Origin: JADLGL01 sp050184415
Lineage (GTDB): Bacteria; Pseudomonadota; Alphaproteobacteria; Rhizobiales; Kaistiaceae
Length of the DNA stretch: 64,000 nucleotides
Direction of reading: 5' to 3'
Assembly: GCA_050184415.1 (NCBI GenBank)
Contig: JBFXAJ010000008.1
Coordinates: forward strand, 1-64,000
This document shows, one piece after another, positions 37,086 to 44,950 of the stretch. The notes below the pieces were generated by a model. That model saw only the letters and a list, made by a program, of their open reading frames with translations. It was not told the origin of the DNA and made no database searches. The first letter of the stretch is position 1. Every line of letters starts with the position of its first letter. The translations under genes were made by a program, and so were the position numbers.

Positions 37086-37116
37086 GGCGGAGTCCTTTCA
37101 TGATGAGGCGCGCTGT

Positions 37117-38856
37117 TCACAGGCCGAGCCCCCGTTTGCGGCCGAAGCTCCAATCGATGCCACCGTCGCTTCGGGCGAGACCGGCGACATGGCGGCCGAG
37201 CTGCTTTTCGAGTGACGGCGACCAGGGCACGAGCTGGAAACCGAGGCCGTCATCGATCATCGCGAAGCGGCCAGAGGCGAGCGCGATGCGCCGCTGGTAG
37301 GCGCCAGCGACATATTCCCCCGCCGTGGCCTTATTGAATGAGCGGCCGCTCTCTGCCGCGAGTCTGGCGCCGACGGCGTCCAGCTCGCGCCGGCGCAGCG
37401 TCTCAATCAGGTTGCGGCCGAAGCTGACGCCACGCTTCTGACGTTCGGCCAGACCTTGCCCAATCAGATGTTCGGCGCGCCGGTCCAGGGCCTCACGCAC
37501 CTCCGCGCCGAAGCCTCCGCCGCCGAGCGCAACCGGCTCGCGGGCGATCGCCTGCCGGTCAAGCCAGGTCGCGCCAGTCGCCGTGATCTGCTGCTCTATG
37601 GTGAGGTCCGACCGGACTGCCATCGCGACGCGACGCTGCCCCTTCGCGTCATCGAACCTGCGCAGCTCGACGATCGAGCCGGGCGCGCTGTCGCCGGCGG
37701 CGTCGAGGTCGGGCAACTTGATGTGATGGGTCCGTCCGTCTGTGCCGTCGACCACGGCATAGGCTGTGCCCTTCAGCTCATCGTCGAGGCCACGGGCGAC
37801 CAGGCGGCCGACGACGGGATCGTCGAGGCTTTCGCCGGCGAGCACATAGCTCGCGACGCCGCGTTCGATCCCGTGTTCGGTCAGGCCGCGATGGATGCGC
37901 TTGATGATGTCGCCGCGTTCACCAAGCTGGCGCAGCGTCGTCTCGGCGTTCTCCGAAATCGCCCACTGACCGGGACCGATCTGATCGGCAAGGCCGAGGG
38001 ACTCAAGCTTTCGCAGGCGTCCAACTTTGAGCGCATGAAATTCGTCGGGCTGGCGGTCGGGCCGCGGCGCGAGGTCGACCACGCCGGTGCGATAGCTGTC
38101 GCGGGCGAGCTGCCGATCAAGATTGGTCCAGCGCTCCGTGTCGATTTGGCGCTCGAGCGTGCGGCGGATTTCATGATCGGTGCGCGGTCCGAGTTCTTGG
38201 GTGATCAGATCTCGCGCCCGATCCCGCATTCCCTCTTTGATGTAATCGCGGGAGATGACGAGATTCTCGCCATCCTCGCGCACGCCGCGCACGATCAGAT
38301 GGACGTGAGGATGCTCGGTGTTCCAGTGATCGACGGCAACCCAATCGAGCTTGGTGCCGAGGTCCTTCTCCATCTGCCCGACGAGATCATGCGTAAAGGT
38401 CTTGAGGTCCGCCATTTCCACGGCGTCGTCGGGCGAGACGATGAACCGGAAATGGTGCCGGTCATCCTCGCACCGCTCAGCGAACGCCTTCGGGTCGGTG
38501 TCATCGGCGCCAGGTCCGAACAGCCGGGCCTTTTCTCCGTCCCGGGTGACGCCCTCGCGGCGCAGATAGTTCAGGTGAGTCGCGAGCGGCGCGTTGCGCC
38601 CACCGTGGCGGACCACGCGCGCCTTGACGACAGCGCCGCGCGAGCGGGACGTGATGAGCCGATTGGCCTGCAGCGATGCACGCTGGCCGCGGCCGAACCG
38701 AGAGCGGTGGCCGGGACCGATCGCCCCTTTGCGGGAGACCGATCCGCCGGCACGCTGGGCGGCGGCCAGGGCCTGGGCGATGAACGGTCTGGCGCGCTGC
38801 GCGCTCGTCGAACGGACGCGGCCTGGTCGGATGCGGAAGTCGTCTTCGCTGCTCAT
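37117..38856 (-). CDS. Relaxase/mobilisation nuclease with DUF3363
   Basis: The 579-aa protein nicks the element at oriT and leads the strand into the recipient. The N-terminal half shows the VirD2-type histidine motif 'HWNTEHPHVHLIVRG' after 'RHHFRFIVSPDDAVEMADLK'. A basic N-terminus ('RSRFGRGQRASLQANRLITS') precedes it. The C-terminal half matches DUF3363 ('IERGVASYVLAGESLDDPVV', 'AGAYQRRIALASGRFAMIDD'). ATG 38856 ('MSSEDDFRIRPGR') is the natural start, since upstream codons belong to the oriT region. The transfer gene order relaxase-traG-CopG-trb is kept. Confidence 0.93.
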   Translation of the reverse strand: MSSEDDFRIRPGRVRSTSAQRARPFIAQALAAAQRAGGSVSRKGAIGPGHRSRFGRGQRASLQANRLITSRSRGAVVKARVVRHGGRNAPLATHLNYLRREGVTRDGEKARLFGPGADDTDPKAFAERCEDDRHHFRFIVSPDDAVEMADLKTFTHDLVGQMEKDLGTKLDWVAVDHWNTEHPHVHLIVRGVREDGENLVISRDYIKEGMRDRARDLITQELGPRTDHEIRRTLERQIDTERWTNLDRQLARDSYRTGVVDLAPRPDRQPDEFHALKVGRLRKLESLGLADQIGPGQWAISENAETTLRQLGERGDIIKRIHRGLTEHGIERGVASYVLAGESLDDPVVGRLVARGLDDELKGTAYAVVDGTDGRTHHIKLPDLDAAGDSAPGSIVELRRFDDAKGQRRVAMAVRSDLTIEQQITATGATWLDRQAIAREPVALGGGGFGAEVREALDRRAEHLIGQGLAERQKRGVSFGRNLIETLRRRELDAVGARLAAESGRSFNKATAGEYVAGAYQRRIALASGRFAMIDDGLGFQLVPWSPSLEKQLGRHVAGLARSDGGIDWSFGRKRGLGL

Positions 38857-38959
38857 CGCCGCGAGCCCGCACATCGCGCCATCGCGCGGATAATCTTGGA
38901 GAATCGCGGAAGCCGCAGGCTGCGCCGAACAGGCGCACCTCGCGAATTCGCAGCGTAAG

Positions 38960-39035
38960 CCCTTGAAAAAGCACGACCGAACCAAGGCGCACATCGCGCC
39001 CCTTTATCCTGCCATCGTGCGGTCGTGTTGCCTTG
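38960..39035. other. Candidate origin of transfer (oriT) with P-type nic core
   Basis: In the 244-base gap between the relaxase and lytic transglycosylase genes, TATCCTGC (39005-39012) matches the nic core of the RP4/Ti family (consensus YATCCTG, cut before the next base), and the following bases (CA) match Ti border sequences. An inverted repeat CACGACCG (38972-38979) and CGGTCGTG (39020-39027) encloses it. A 13-base direct repeat (38868-38880 and 38988-39000) lies beside it. The adjacent VirD2-like relaxase is the type that cuts such sites. Not tested experimentally. Confidence 0.65.
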
Positions 39036-39100
39036 CTCCCCCCTTCGTGCGCTCCAAGATGCGACGGGGCACTCCACGCTGCGAAAGAGGCGCAGGCACA

Positions 39101-39862
39101 TCATCGCGGGTCTCCACTGCCGGATCGCGCGACGAACAGGCCGGCGGACTGCGGCGTGACCGCGGAAGCCTCGCGCATCGGATCTGCAGCCGGGGCGTGG
39201 TCCGGAGAGCTTTCCGCCTGCGTTGGATTGACGCCCGGCGCGTCGCGAATGTGCGTGATGAACAACGGCGCGCGAGTCCAGGCGCGAGGATCGGCCGCGG
39301 CGACGGTGATTGCACCGGGCAGGTCACCGCCGCCGAAGGAAGGGATCAACGCGGCCACATACGCGCGGGTCTCTGCCGGCAACGGGCGGCCCGCGAGATA
39401 CTCTTCGTATCGTCCTGGTCCCGCGTTATAGGCCGCAAGAAATCCGGGTGAACCGTAGCGATCATACATCTCGCGCAAGTACGCCGCGCCGGCCAGGATG
39501 TTGTCGCGCGGATCATAAGGATCACGCCCGAGCCTATGGCGGACGCGCAGCTCCGCCCAGGTATCCGGCATGATCTGCATCAGGCCCATCGCGCCGGCAG
39601 AGGAGATCGCTCGCGCATCGCCAGCGCTTTCGGCGCGCATGACCGCGCGAATCCACGCGGCCGGGATGCCGAAGCGCCGCGCGGCCTCTTCAATGTAGAC
39701 GCCGAAGGGATGAGCCGGCGCCGTTCGTGTGGACGGTGCGGTCTGAGCGTTCGCTGTGGCGCTGAGCGGCACAGCGAGTAGCATGCCGGAAAGGAGAAGG
39801 AAGGCTGTCAGTCGGACGGCGCTTAGCCGCCCAACGACAGTTTGATGGCGCGGGACGGACAT
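39101..39862 (-). CDS. VirB1-like lytic transglycosylase
   Basis: The 253-aa secreted enzyme cuts peptidoglycan to let the conjugation channel through. It has a signal peptide (ending 'SATANAQ', about residue 40) and the SLT domain with catalytic Glu in 'IRAVMRAESAGDARAISSAG', followed by 'AMGLMQIMPDTWAELR', 'PRDNILAGAAYLREMYDRYG' and 'FLAAYNAGPGRYEEYLAG'. A Pro/Ala-rich tail of about 70 residues may anchor it to channel proteins. It lies 3 bases after the DUF736 gene stop and is upstream of the oriT candidate. Confidence 0.94.
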   Translation of the reverse strand: MSVPRHQTVVGRLSAVRLTAFLLLSGMLLAVPLSATANAQTAPSTRTAPAHPFGVYIEEAARRFGIPAAWIRAVMRAESAGDARAISSAGAMGLMQIMPDTWAELRVRHRLGRDPYDPRDNILAGAAYLREMYDRYGSPGFLAAYNAGPGRYEEYLAGRPLPAETRAYVAALIPSFGGGDLPGAITVAAADPRAWTRAPLFITHIRDAPGVNPTQAESSPDHAPAADPMREASAVTPQSAGLFVARSGSGDPR

Positions 39863-39865
39863 CGT

Positions 39866-40201
39866 TCAGTCCCGCTCGCCGCGTTTGGGCGGACGGTTCC
39901 AGAGCAGACTCCAGACGGATTTGTCCTCGGTCGATTGGAACAAGTTTGCGCGGATCGGCTGGGCCAGGGTGGGGTCGTCGATCTGCAAGGAGACATAGTC
40001 GCCGGCCTTTTCGCCGGTGCGTTTCCATCCGGCGCCGATCTCGGGTCCGTCGTCATTGCCGTGATGAACACGATAGTCCGGTGCATTCTCGGCGTCGGTG
40101 TGTTCGGCGGGGATGAGCACGATCTCGACGTCCAGTGAGAGCGTGCGGATGTGGCCGGTGTAGCCGTTCTTGGTGCGTGTGAATTCGCCGATCTGCGGCA
40201 T
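39866..40201 (-). CDS. DUF736 family protein (copy 1)
   Basis: The 111-aa protein matches DUF736 ('MPQIGEFTRTKNGYTGHIRT', 'NLFQSTEDKSVWSLLWNRPP'), a small cytoplasmic beta-rich family carried on alphaproteobacterial conjugative elements. Its biochemical role is unknown. It lies between the TraF-like peptidase and transglycosylase genes. A second, diverged copy lies at 44390-44713; the two share the 'IGxFxxxxNxxxGxIxTL' opening and the 'NLF' and 'W.RP' end. This copy lacks the long leader found before copy 2. Confidence 0.9.
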   Translation of the reverse strand: MPQIGEFTRTKNGYTGHIRTLSLDVEIVLIPAEHTDAENAPDYRVHHGNDDGPEIGAGWKRTGEKAGDYVSLQIDDPTLAQPIRANLFQSTEDKSVWSLLWNRPPKRGERD

Positions 40202-40246
40202 AGGAAGACTCCTTTGTTATGCGGTGAGGTCGGATAGGCGCGTCGT

Positions 40247-40792
40247 TCACCGCGTCGCGGCGCGCCATTCGAAGCGGCCGCTGCCGTCTTCATCGGTCCA
40301 CAGCGGCGTTGCGCGGCCGATGATCGAGCGGGTGGAAATCGGACCGAAGTAGCGACCGTCGAGGCTGTCCTCGACGGACCAGTTCATGAGGAAGATTTCG
40401 CCCTCTGCGATGCGCCGGCAGCCCTGCCAAATGGGAAGATCGCGGCCGAGACGGTCGCGCGTCAGCGCTTCGCCCGTCGCGATACCGTCGATGGTGACGT
40501 GCGCGCGGGTGCGGCAAACCTGCTGCCCGGGAAGCGCGGCGACGCGTTTCATGAGCGGGACGCCGCGCGGAACGTAGCCACGCTCGGCGAGGAACGATGC
40601 GAGCGGCTCCGGGGCTTCCACAGCGACGAGGTCGGTCACTTCAAGCTGCGCCGAGCGATCGAGCGAATAGAGTCCGATCGGCGTGCTGGCGGAGGCGTTC
40701 CAGATCAGCCTGGGTGTGATGTGGATGAACGACAGGCCGCCGATCAGCATCACGGTGAAGTATGTCGTCATGACGTAGCCGAAGCGGGTCAT
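40247..40792 (-). CDS. traF: TraF-like S26 signal peptidase of the conjugation system
   Basis: The 181-aa membrane peptidase has one N-terminal membrane segment ('YVMTTYFTVMLIGGLSFIHI'), the nucleophile region 'RLIWNASASTPIGLYSLD' with catalytic Ser, and the general-base Lys in 'PLMKRVAALPGQQVC'. In RP4, TraF trims and circularises the TrbC pilin. A matching trbC is at 33176, so that function is likely. ATG 40792 overlaps the DUF2840 stop by 4 bases; the longer frame upstream is antisense-like. Confidence 0.92.
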   Translation of the reverse strand: MTRFGYVMTTYFTVMLIGGLSFIHITPRLIWNASASTPIGLYSLDRSAQLEVTDLVAVEAPEPLASFLAERGYVPRGVPLMKRVAALPGQQVCRTRAHVTIDGIATGEALTRDRLGRDLPIWQGCRRIAEGEIFLMNWSVEDSLDGRYFGPISTRSIIGRATPLWTDEDGSGRFEWRAATR

Positions 40793-41295
40793 GGCTCGAC
40801 CCTTCGGCGCAGAAGGATGGCCCGATGCTGCTCGGGCGTGTAGCTGCGCGGCTCTTGGCCGGCGGCGAGACGATTGTGAACGTGTCGCCAATGATGCGGC
40901 GAGACCTCGGCGGGATTGATGCCGAGCGACTCGATCGCGTCGACGATCTGCAGGACGCGCTCGACCTTCGGCCAGCCGTCCATCTTCAGCAGGATGTCGC
41001 CGCCAGGGCGCACGAAGGGCAGCGTCTGATAGGGCTCGCCCGGCGAGATCGCGCGCACAATGTCGATGCGCGAGATGATCGTCCCGAAGTCGTTAGCCGC
41101 CCAACGGACGAAGGCGAAAACGCTATGGGGCGGGAAGCTGACGACGCGTCGGCGGCGGTCGAGAATCTGTTCGTGGACGTCCTGGCCGAACCTGATCCAG
41201 TATTCGACCTTCTTCTCAAGCCAGGTCAGCTCGACGTGGGTCAGACCAACCACAGTCGGCGTCGCCGCGCGACGCAAGTCAGGAGCGCCGTTCAT
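40789..41295 (-). CDS. DUF2840 family protein
   Basis: The 168-aa protein matches DUF2840 ('THVELTWLEKKVEYWIRFGQ', 'RIDIVRAISPGEPYQTLPFV', 'PGGDILLKMDGWPKVERVLQ'), a family of unknown function that always travels with this conjugation gene set. No membrane segment or signal. It is coupled by 4-base overlaps to the RHH gene upstream and the peptidase gene downstream. It probably belongs to the regulatory or replication side of the element; no activity is known. Confidence 0.9.
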   Translation of the reverse strand: MNGAPDLRRAATPTVVGLTHVELTWLEKKVEYWIRFGQDVHEQILDRRRRVVSFPPHSVFAFVRWAANDFGTIISRIDIVRAISPGEPYQTLPFVRPGGDILLKMDGWPKVERVLQIVDAIESLGINPAEVSPHHWRHVHNRLAAGQEPRSYTPEQHRAILLRRRVEP

Positions 41296-41546
41296 GGCTT
41301 ACCTCCTTCGGTTGGGGGAAATTCGCGGGCGAGCAGTTCGCGCAGCATGTCAGCGACGGTGACGCCGCGCTGGAACGCGGCGATCTTGATCTGGCCGCGC
41401 AGGTCGGGCGTGACGTCGATGGTGAGCCGCGCCGTAAACGCGGCGGCGTCGCCATTCCGCGCGGGTCGCGGATCGGACGCTTTGACCCAGCTCTCAGGAT
41501 CGGCTGGACGTGCGGTGAAGGCACGTTTGTTGGATCGCTCCGTCAT
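41292..41546 (-). CDS. Small RHH-like protein downstream of ParA
   Basis: The 84-aa protein contains 'ARLTIDVTPDLRGQIKIAAF', then 'QRGVTVADMLRELLAREFPP', a ribbon-helix-helix DNA-binding fold like ParG. It overlaps parA by 4 bases and DUF2840 by 4 bases. Together with ParA it may form a small partition or stability module for the extrachromosomal form of the element, with this protein as centromere-binder and repressor. The start at ATG 41546 ('MTERSNKRAF') is chosen to fit the overlap. Confidence 0.85.
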   Translation of the reverse strand: MTERSNKRAFTARPADPESWVKASDPRPARNGDAAAFTARLTIDVTPDLRGQIKIAAFQRGVTVADMLRELLAREFPPTEGGKP

Positions 41547-42181
41547 GGCGCGATCCTCCCGACCTCGGCGCATAACGCGGTGATCTCGCGCGCCGCCGGG
41601 CTGTGTTCGTTGATTTCCGAGACGAGGCGTCCGGACCGCGCCGCGTCGGCGAAGGCGACGCGCTGGCCGATGGTGCTGGTGAATACCGGCGGGTCGTGAT
41701 CGGCGAGTGTCTCGGCCGTCTCGCGCGCGATGACAGTGCGCGCTCCACAGCGATTCAGCACGAAGCGGGCGGCGAGTTGGGGGCGATAGATCTGCGCCTC
41801 GCCGAGCAGCGAGAGCATCTCCGCGGACGCCCAGCCATCGAAAGGCGATGGCTGCACGGGGATCATCACCAGGTCGGCGGCAAGCAGCGCGGACCGCATG
41901 AGGCTGGCGACACGCGGTGGCCCGTCGATCACCACGTGATCGGCGCCTCGGGCGAGTTCCGGCGCTTCGCTATGAAGCGTATCTCGTGCGAGACCGACGA
42001 CACCAAACAGCCGTCCGAAGCCTCCGCGCGCTCGCTGCTGCGACCAGTCGAGCGCCGAGCCTTGGGGATCGGCGTCGATGAGAACGACGCGCTTTCCTCG
42101 CCGGGCCCATTCGCCGGCGAGATGCAGCGCGAGCGTCGTCTTGCCGACGCCACCCTTCTGATTGAGGATCGCGACGATCAT
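41543..42181 (-). CDS. parA: ParA-family ATPase
   Basis: The 212-aa partition ATPase shows the deviant Walker A 'NQKGGVGKTT' (residues 7-16), 'VLIDADPQGSALDWS' and 'DHVVIDGPPRVASLMRSALL', which match small plasmid/ICE ParA proteins. It probably segregates or stabilises the excised element. ATG 42181 is the start of the core fold; longer upstream reading lacks conserved sequence. It overlaps the HTH gene upstream by 4 bases. Confidence 0.94.
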   Translation of the reverse strand: MIVAILNQKGGVGKTTLALHLAGEWARRGKRVVLIDADPQGSALDWSQQRARGGFGRLFGVVGLARDTLHSEAPELARGADHVVIDGPPRVASLMRSALLAADLVMIPVQPSPFDGWASAEMLSLLGEAQIYRPQLAARFVLNRCGARTVIARETAETLADHDPPVFTSTIGQRVAFADAARSGRLVSEINEHSPAAREITALCAEVGRIAP

Positions 42182-42525
42182 GACGTGCCGCCGCGTCGCA
42201 CGGGCATTCCCCCGGCGGCCGTCGCCTGTCGCTTCGCAGGGTGGACAACTCCGTGGCCTGGGTCCGACGTTGACCGCCGTGTGCCGCGATCGGCCCAAGC
42301 CTGTAGATCGTCGAGGGCATAGACAATGCGGCCACCCAGCTTGCGATAGACCGGTCCCGTGCCGTAGGTGCGGTGCTTCTCAAGGGTGCGACCGGACAGA
42401 CCGAGGAAGCGCGCCGCCTCGGGTGTGCGGAGATAGCGTGGCGGGGAGTCGGGTCGCGCTGCTGACACTGGGGCCTCCGGGGCATCGGCTGCGCCGCCGG
42501 CGTGCGGTGGCGAAGCAGCGACCAC
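42178..42525 (-). CDS. Helix-turn-helix DNA-binding protein (AlpA/excisionase-like)
   Basis: The 115-aa protein contains 'PPRYLRTPEAARFLGLSGRT', then 'LEKHRTYGTGPVYRKLGGRI', a MerR-like helix-turn-helix of the HTH_17/AlpA type, as found in excisionase-like regulators. Flexible Ala/Pro-rich ends flank it. It is coupled to parA by 4 bases. In conjugative elements such proteins either control excision or the transfer operon; which applies is unknown. The GTG start at 42525 is uncertain. Confidence 0.85.
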   Translation of the reverse strand: MVAASPPHAGGAADAPEAPVSAARPDSPPRYLRTPEAARFLGLSGRTLEKHRTYGTGPVYRKLGGRIVYALDDLQAWADRGTRRSTSDPGHGVVHPAKRQATAAGGMPVRRGGTS

Positions 42526-42621
42526 GATGGCGAACCACCGGCGTCAGGGTGGATGACGAAGTGAGACCCCTCTGTGCGCGTACCCCCTTGTGACGATGTT
42601 CGATGGGAGCTGCGGCGCAGG

Positions 42622-43402
42622 TCAACGGCCGGCCAGCAGGCGGAGATAGCCGCCGCGCACCATCGTCTCGGCATCCCTGACCAAACGGATTGTCTGGGCG
42701 CGGATGGACGACGTTTTCCACTCGGTCGCGGATTGCTGGTGCGTTTCGAAGAGCACCGCGGCGATTTCGCGATACGTGGCGCCGGACGATCGGCCGTCTA
42801 GCGCGCGCACCATACGAGTGAGCCGTAGACGATGGCGCGGGGTGAGCGTGAGCGCGCGCGGTAGCGGACCGGCGGGTCGCCCAGATAGGTGGCGGTGGAA
42901 TCGCAGCGCGGCTTCGGCGCGGATGTGAAAGCTGTCGTCGAGCGGCAGCAGGACCGCGAGCGGTTCGGTCGGATCGGTGGCGCTGATGATCAAGTGATGA
43001 TCACCGCCAGGGTCTGTCAGTACGACGGCGCGTCCGCTGCCACGCTGCGCGTGTAGCGTGACGTCGGTCAGGTTGAGGGGTTTGAGCCGTCGGGCCGTGC
43101 GAAAAGCAGCCGGGGCGGTCTCGAGCAGCAACACGCTGGCGACAATTTCCGGCCGCCAGAAAATCGTGGTCTCACTGGCAGAGCGGTTGGGATCCAGCAG
43201 GAAAGCGCAACCCCCATTGCGGGGCGGCGCTCCTATGCGGCGATGAAGCGCCTGGGCGGTCAGGTTGCGCGCCGCGCAGGCGTTCATAGTCGTGGCGATA
43301 GTCGGGATTGCGGCGCAGAAACTCCCAAGCGAAGCCTTGCCGCTCCAGCCGGTTTAATTCGCGCTCGGTCTCTCTTGATCGCCAATCGGGCGGCTCGGCC
43401 AT
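42622..43402 (-). pseudogene. DUF2285/DUF6499 regulator gene with frameshift
   Basis: Two overlapping frames together make one protein of this family. The first, from ATG 43402, reads 'MAEPPDWRSRETERELNRLE', 'WEFLRRNPDYRHDYERL' and 'WGLRFPAG' and then meets a stop soon after. The second carries on in another frame with 'LDPNRSASETTIFWRPEIVA' and the DUF2285 end. Removing one G of the GG at about 43189-43192 restores WGLRFPADPNRS. It is either a true frameshift mutation, a sequencing error or recoding. The family is a DNA-binding regulator type on these elements. Confidence 0.75.
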
Positions 43403-43526
43403 ACGCGTCTCCTCGTTCGCGCTCAGAGTGGCCCCCTGTGCGCGAAGAGTTGCCGCCGACGAGATGTGACGGAAGTCCCCGAATCTGGGTGGCGCGATGC
43501 CTCCCACAACCGAAGAGTGTCTTATT

Positions 43527-43802
43527 TTAAGACGCGCGGGGACGGAGCAGTTCGCGATAGCCGGTGGTCGTCATCCAGCGGGCGCGGTCGAGATGGCTCT
43601 CGTGAATAATGCGCGCGCGTTCAGGATCATGGTCCGGGTCGAATCCGAAGATGATTTGCACGGCCTCACGCCAGTCGGCCCCTTCCGCGTCGGCGTCCAG
43701 CAGCCGGATATAAACGGCGAGATGGTTTTCATCGTAGTCCGTGAGACGGTCGCTCGCGGGCGGACGATCGTGGAAGGCCATCGTGGTCATCGGCGCGTCC
43801 AT
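43527..43802 (-). CDS. Short DUF2285-type DNA-binding domain protein
   Basis: The 91-aa protein reads 'RPPASDRLTDYDENHLAVYI', 'RLLDADAEGADWREAVQIIF', 'GFDPDHDPERARIIHESHLD' and 'RARWMTTTGYRELL', matching small proteins that hold only the DUF2285-like helical DNA-binding domain. It precedes the broken DUF2285 gene and could stand in for it. The ATG at 43802 is the first, with later ATGs (codons 5 and 8) possible. It is divergent from the Xre gene at 43977, with which it shares a palindromic promoter region. Confidence 0.8.
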   Translation of the reverse strand: MDAPMTTMAFHDRPPASDRLTDYDENHLAVYIRLLDADAEGADWREAVQIIFGFDPDHDPERARIIHESHLDRARWMTTTGYRELLRPRAS

Positions 43803-43923
43803 CTGTCTTGGTTAATCGATCGTATCCGCACTGCAACTGCAAACCAGACCGGTAGCTGAAATTTCCCGATGCTTTGCACGCATCGCGCAGGCCCATGGGC
43901 GGCATCGCGCGTAGGCCCTGTGC

Positions 43924-43958
43924 CCGTGTATTATAACACGTAGCGCTATAATGCACGA
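43924..43958. promoter_or_regulatory. Overlapping divergent promoters around a palindrome
   Basis: ATTATA (43930-43935) and TATAAT (43947-43952) form an inverted repeat spaced by 11 bases. Each arm is a perfect -10 box, one for each of the divergent genes (Xre on plus, DUF2285-type on minus), so the promoters overlap. A regulator bound to the centre would block both. A similar GCGCTACAAT lies just after the Xre gene (44218-44227). Confidence 0.5.
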
Positions 43959-43976
43959 TTGCCTCCTATCCTGCGG

Positions 43977-44204
43977 ATGGACATTCGCAGGATTTTTGGG
44001 GCCAACGTCAGGAGGTATCGCATCGCGGCCGGTCTGAGCCAGGAGGCGGTCGCAGTGAAGATGGGCGTGGACCGCGCTTATGTGAGCGGCATGGAGCGGG
44101 GCCAGCAAAATGTCACGCTGTTGACGATGTGGCATTTGGCGGAAGCGTTGGCTGTGAGACCCGCCGCTCTGCTCGATGAGACGGTGGAAGTCACTGAAAC
44201 ATGA
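43977..44204 (+). CDS. Xre-family transcriptional regulator
   Basis: The 75-aa protein is almost entirely a helix-turn-helix domain: 'ANVRRYRIAAGLSQEAVAVK', then 'MGVDRAYVSGMERGQQNVTL', with recognition helix around 'RAYVSGMERG'. Such small Xre proteins act as element-wide repressors in conjugative elements. ATG 43977 opens the conserved domain; an in-frame TTG lies at 43959. A TATAAT box is 25 bases upstream. It is divergent from the regulator genes of the transfer region and probably controls them. Confidence 0.92.
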   Translation: MDIRRIFGANVRRYRIAAGLSQEAVAVKMGVDRAYVSGMERGQQNVTLLTMWHLAEALAVRPAALLDETVEVTET

Positions 44205-44389
44205 CTCTACGCGAGTCGCGCTACAATCCCGCGCCGCCGATCGGCGCAACCAGATCAGCGGAAACGCGTAAAGCCGGCCAACCGCGGAGCCGTAAAGCCG
44301 ACAATGTGTAAAGCCGCGAAGCCAGCCCGTTCGAGCCGGTCTTGAAGGACTTGCCCCGCCCGAGGATCGGGCGGGGCGTCGCGGGCGGG

Positions 44390-44713
44390 TTAGTCGGTGC
44401 GGCGGCCGTTGGGGCGGGACCAGATGAGGCTGAAGCCTTCGCCGTCCTCGTCGTCGAAGAGGTTGGCGTAGATCGGGGCGGTGAAGCTCGGATCGTCGAG
44501 CTTGAGGCCCAGGTAATCCCGGCCCTCGTTGCTGCGCTTGGACCAGGCGGCGCCGATCTCGACGCGGCCGACGAAGACGCGGTGGCTGGGGGCGTTGTCG
44601 CCGGAGCGGCTGGCTTCGGGGACGATGCGGACGTTCTTGGCCTGGACGCTGAGGGTGACGATTTGGCCGCTAAACTCGTTGCCGGTCTTCTTGAAGGTGC
44701 CGATGGTCGCCAT
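44390..44713 (-). CDS. DUF736 family protein (copy 2)
   Basis: The 107-aa protein ('MATIGTFKKTGNEFSGQIVT', 'NAPSHRVFVGRVEIGAAWSK', 'NLFDDEDGEGFSLIWSRPNG') belongs to DUF736, like the gene at 39866 but clearly diverged. Function unknown. Ribosome site AAGGAG precedes ATG 44713. Its mRNA begins with a long leader (44714-44950) that is related in sequence and folding to the leader of the DUF2493 gene at 47181. This is the only part of the element where a DUF736 gene stands alone, suggesting separate control. Confidence 0.92.
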   Translation of the reverse strand: MATIGTFKKTGNEFSGQIVTLSVQAKNVRIVPEASRSGDNAPSHRVFVGRVEIGAAWSKRSNEGRDYLGLKLDDPSFTAPIYANLFDDEDGEGFSLIWSRPNGRRTD

Positions 44714-44950
44714 GATAGTTCTCCTTGCACTCTGTTCCGAGCCCGCACCATTGCGGCCTCGATGGCGATCGACAGGCCGGAGGCGACCGACGCGGCACCT
44801 GCTCGCAGGCCGAAGCGCAGCGGAGGATGGCAGCCAGGCGACTTTCTTGTTTCGCGAGGAATGACGGCGCAGCCGGCAGGGGAAGAAAGTCGATCGGCGC
44901 CATTGCCGCATAGGCGGTCGAGGCGCAGCCGGCCTTCGGCCAGATCAGCC
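44714..44950 (-). promoter_or_regulatory. Structured 5' leader, family I, copy 1 (before DUF736)
   Basis: Read on the minus strand this is the leader of the DUF736 gene. It shares with 48120-48345 an identical 24-base block (44808-44831) and several shorter blocks, in the same order and at similar distance from the start codon. Next to the block, CGACTTTCTT (44839-44848) pairs perfectly with AAGAAAGTCG (44883-44892) around a 34-base loop that holds TTCGCGA and an inner CGGC/GCCG hairpin. In copy 2 the arms differ in sequence but still pair, with the same loop length. This points to a conserved RNA structure. Confidence 0.6.

Noticed and set aside
35088..37103. 671-codon plus-strand frame opposite traG
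   Set aside because: traG on the minus strand has all coupling-protein motifs; the opposite frame is an unrelated shadow.
40170..40352. Second signal-peptidase or small antisense gene over 40170-40352
   Set aside because: Only a shadow of the TraF-like peptidase gene and its downstream gap.
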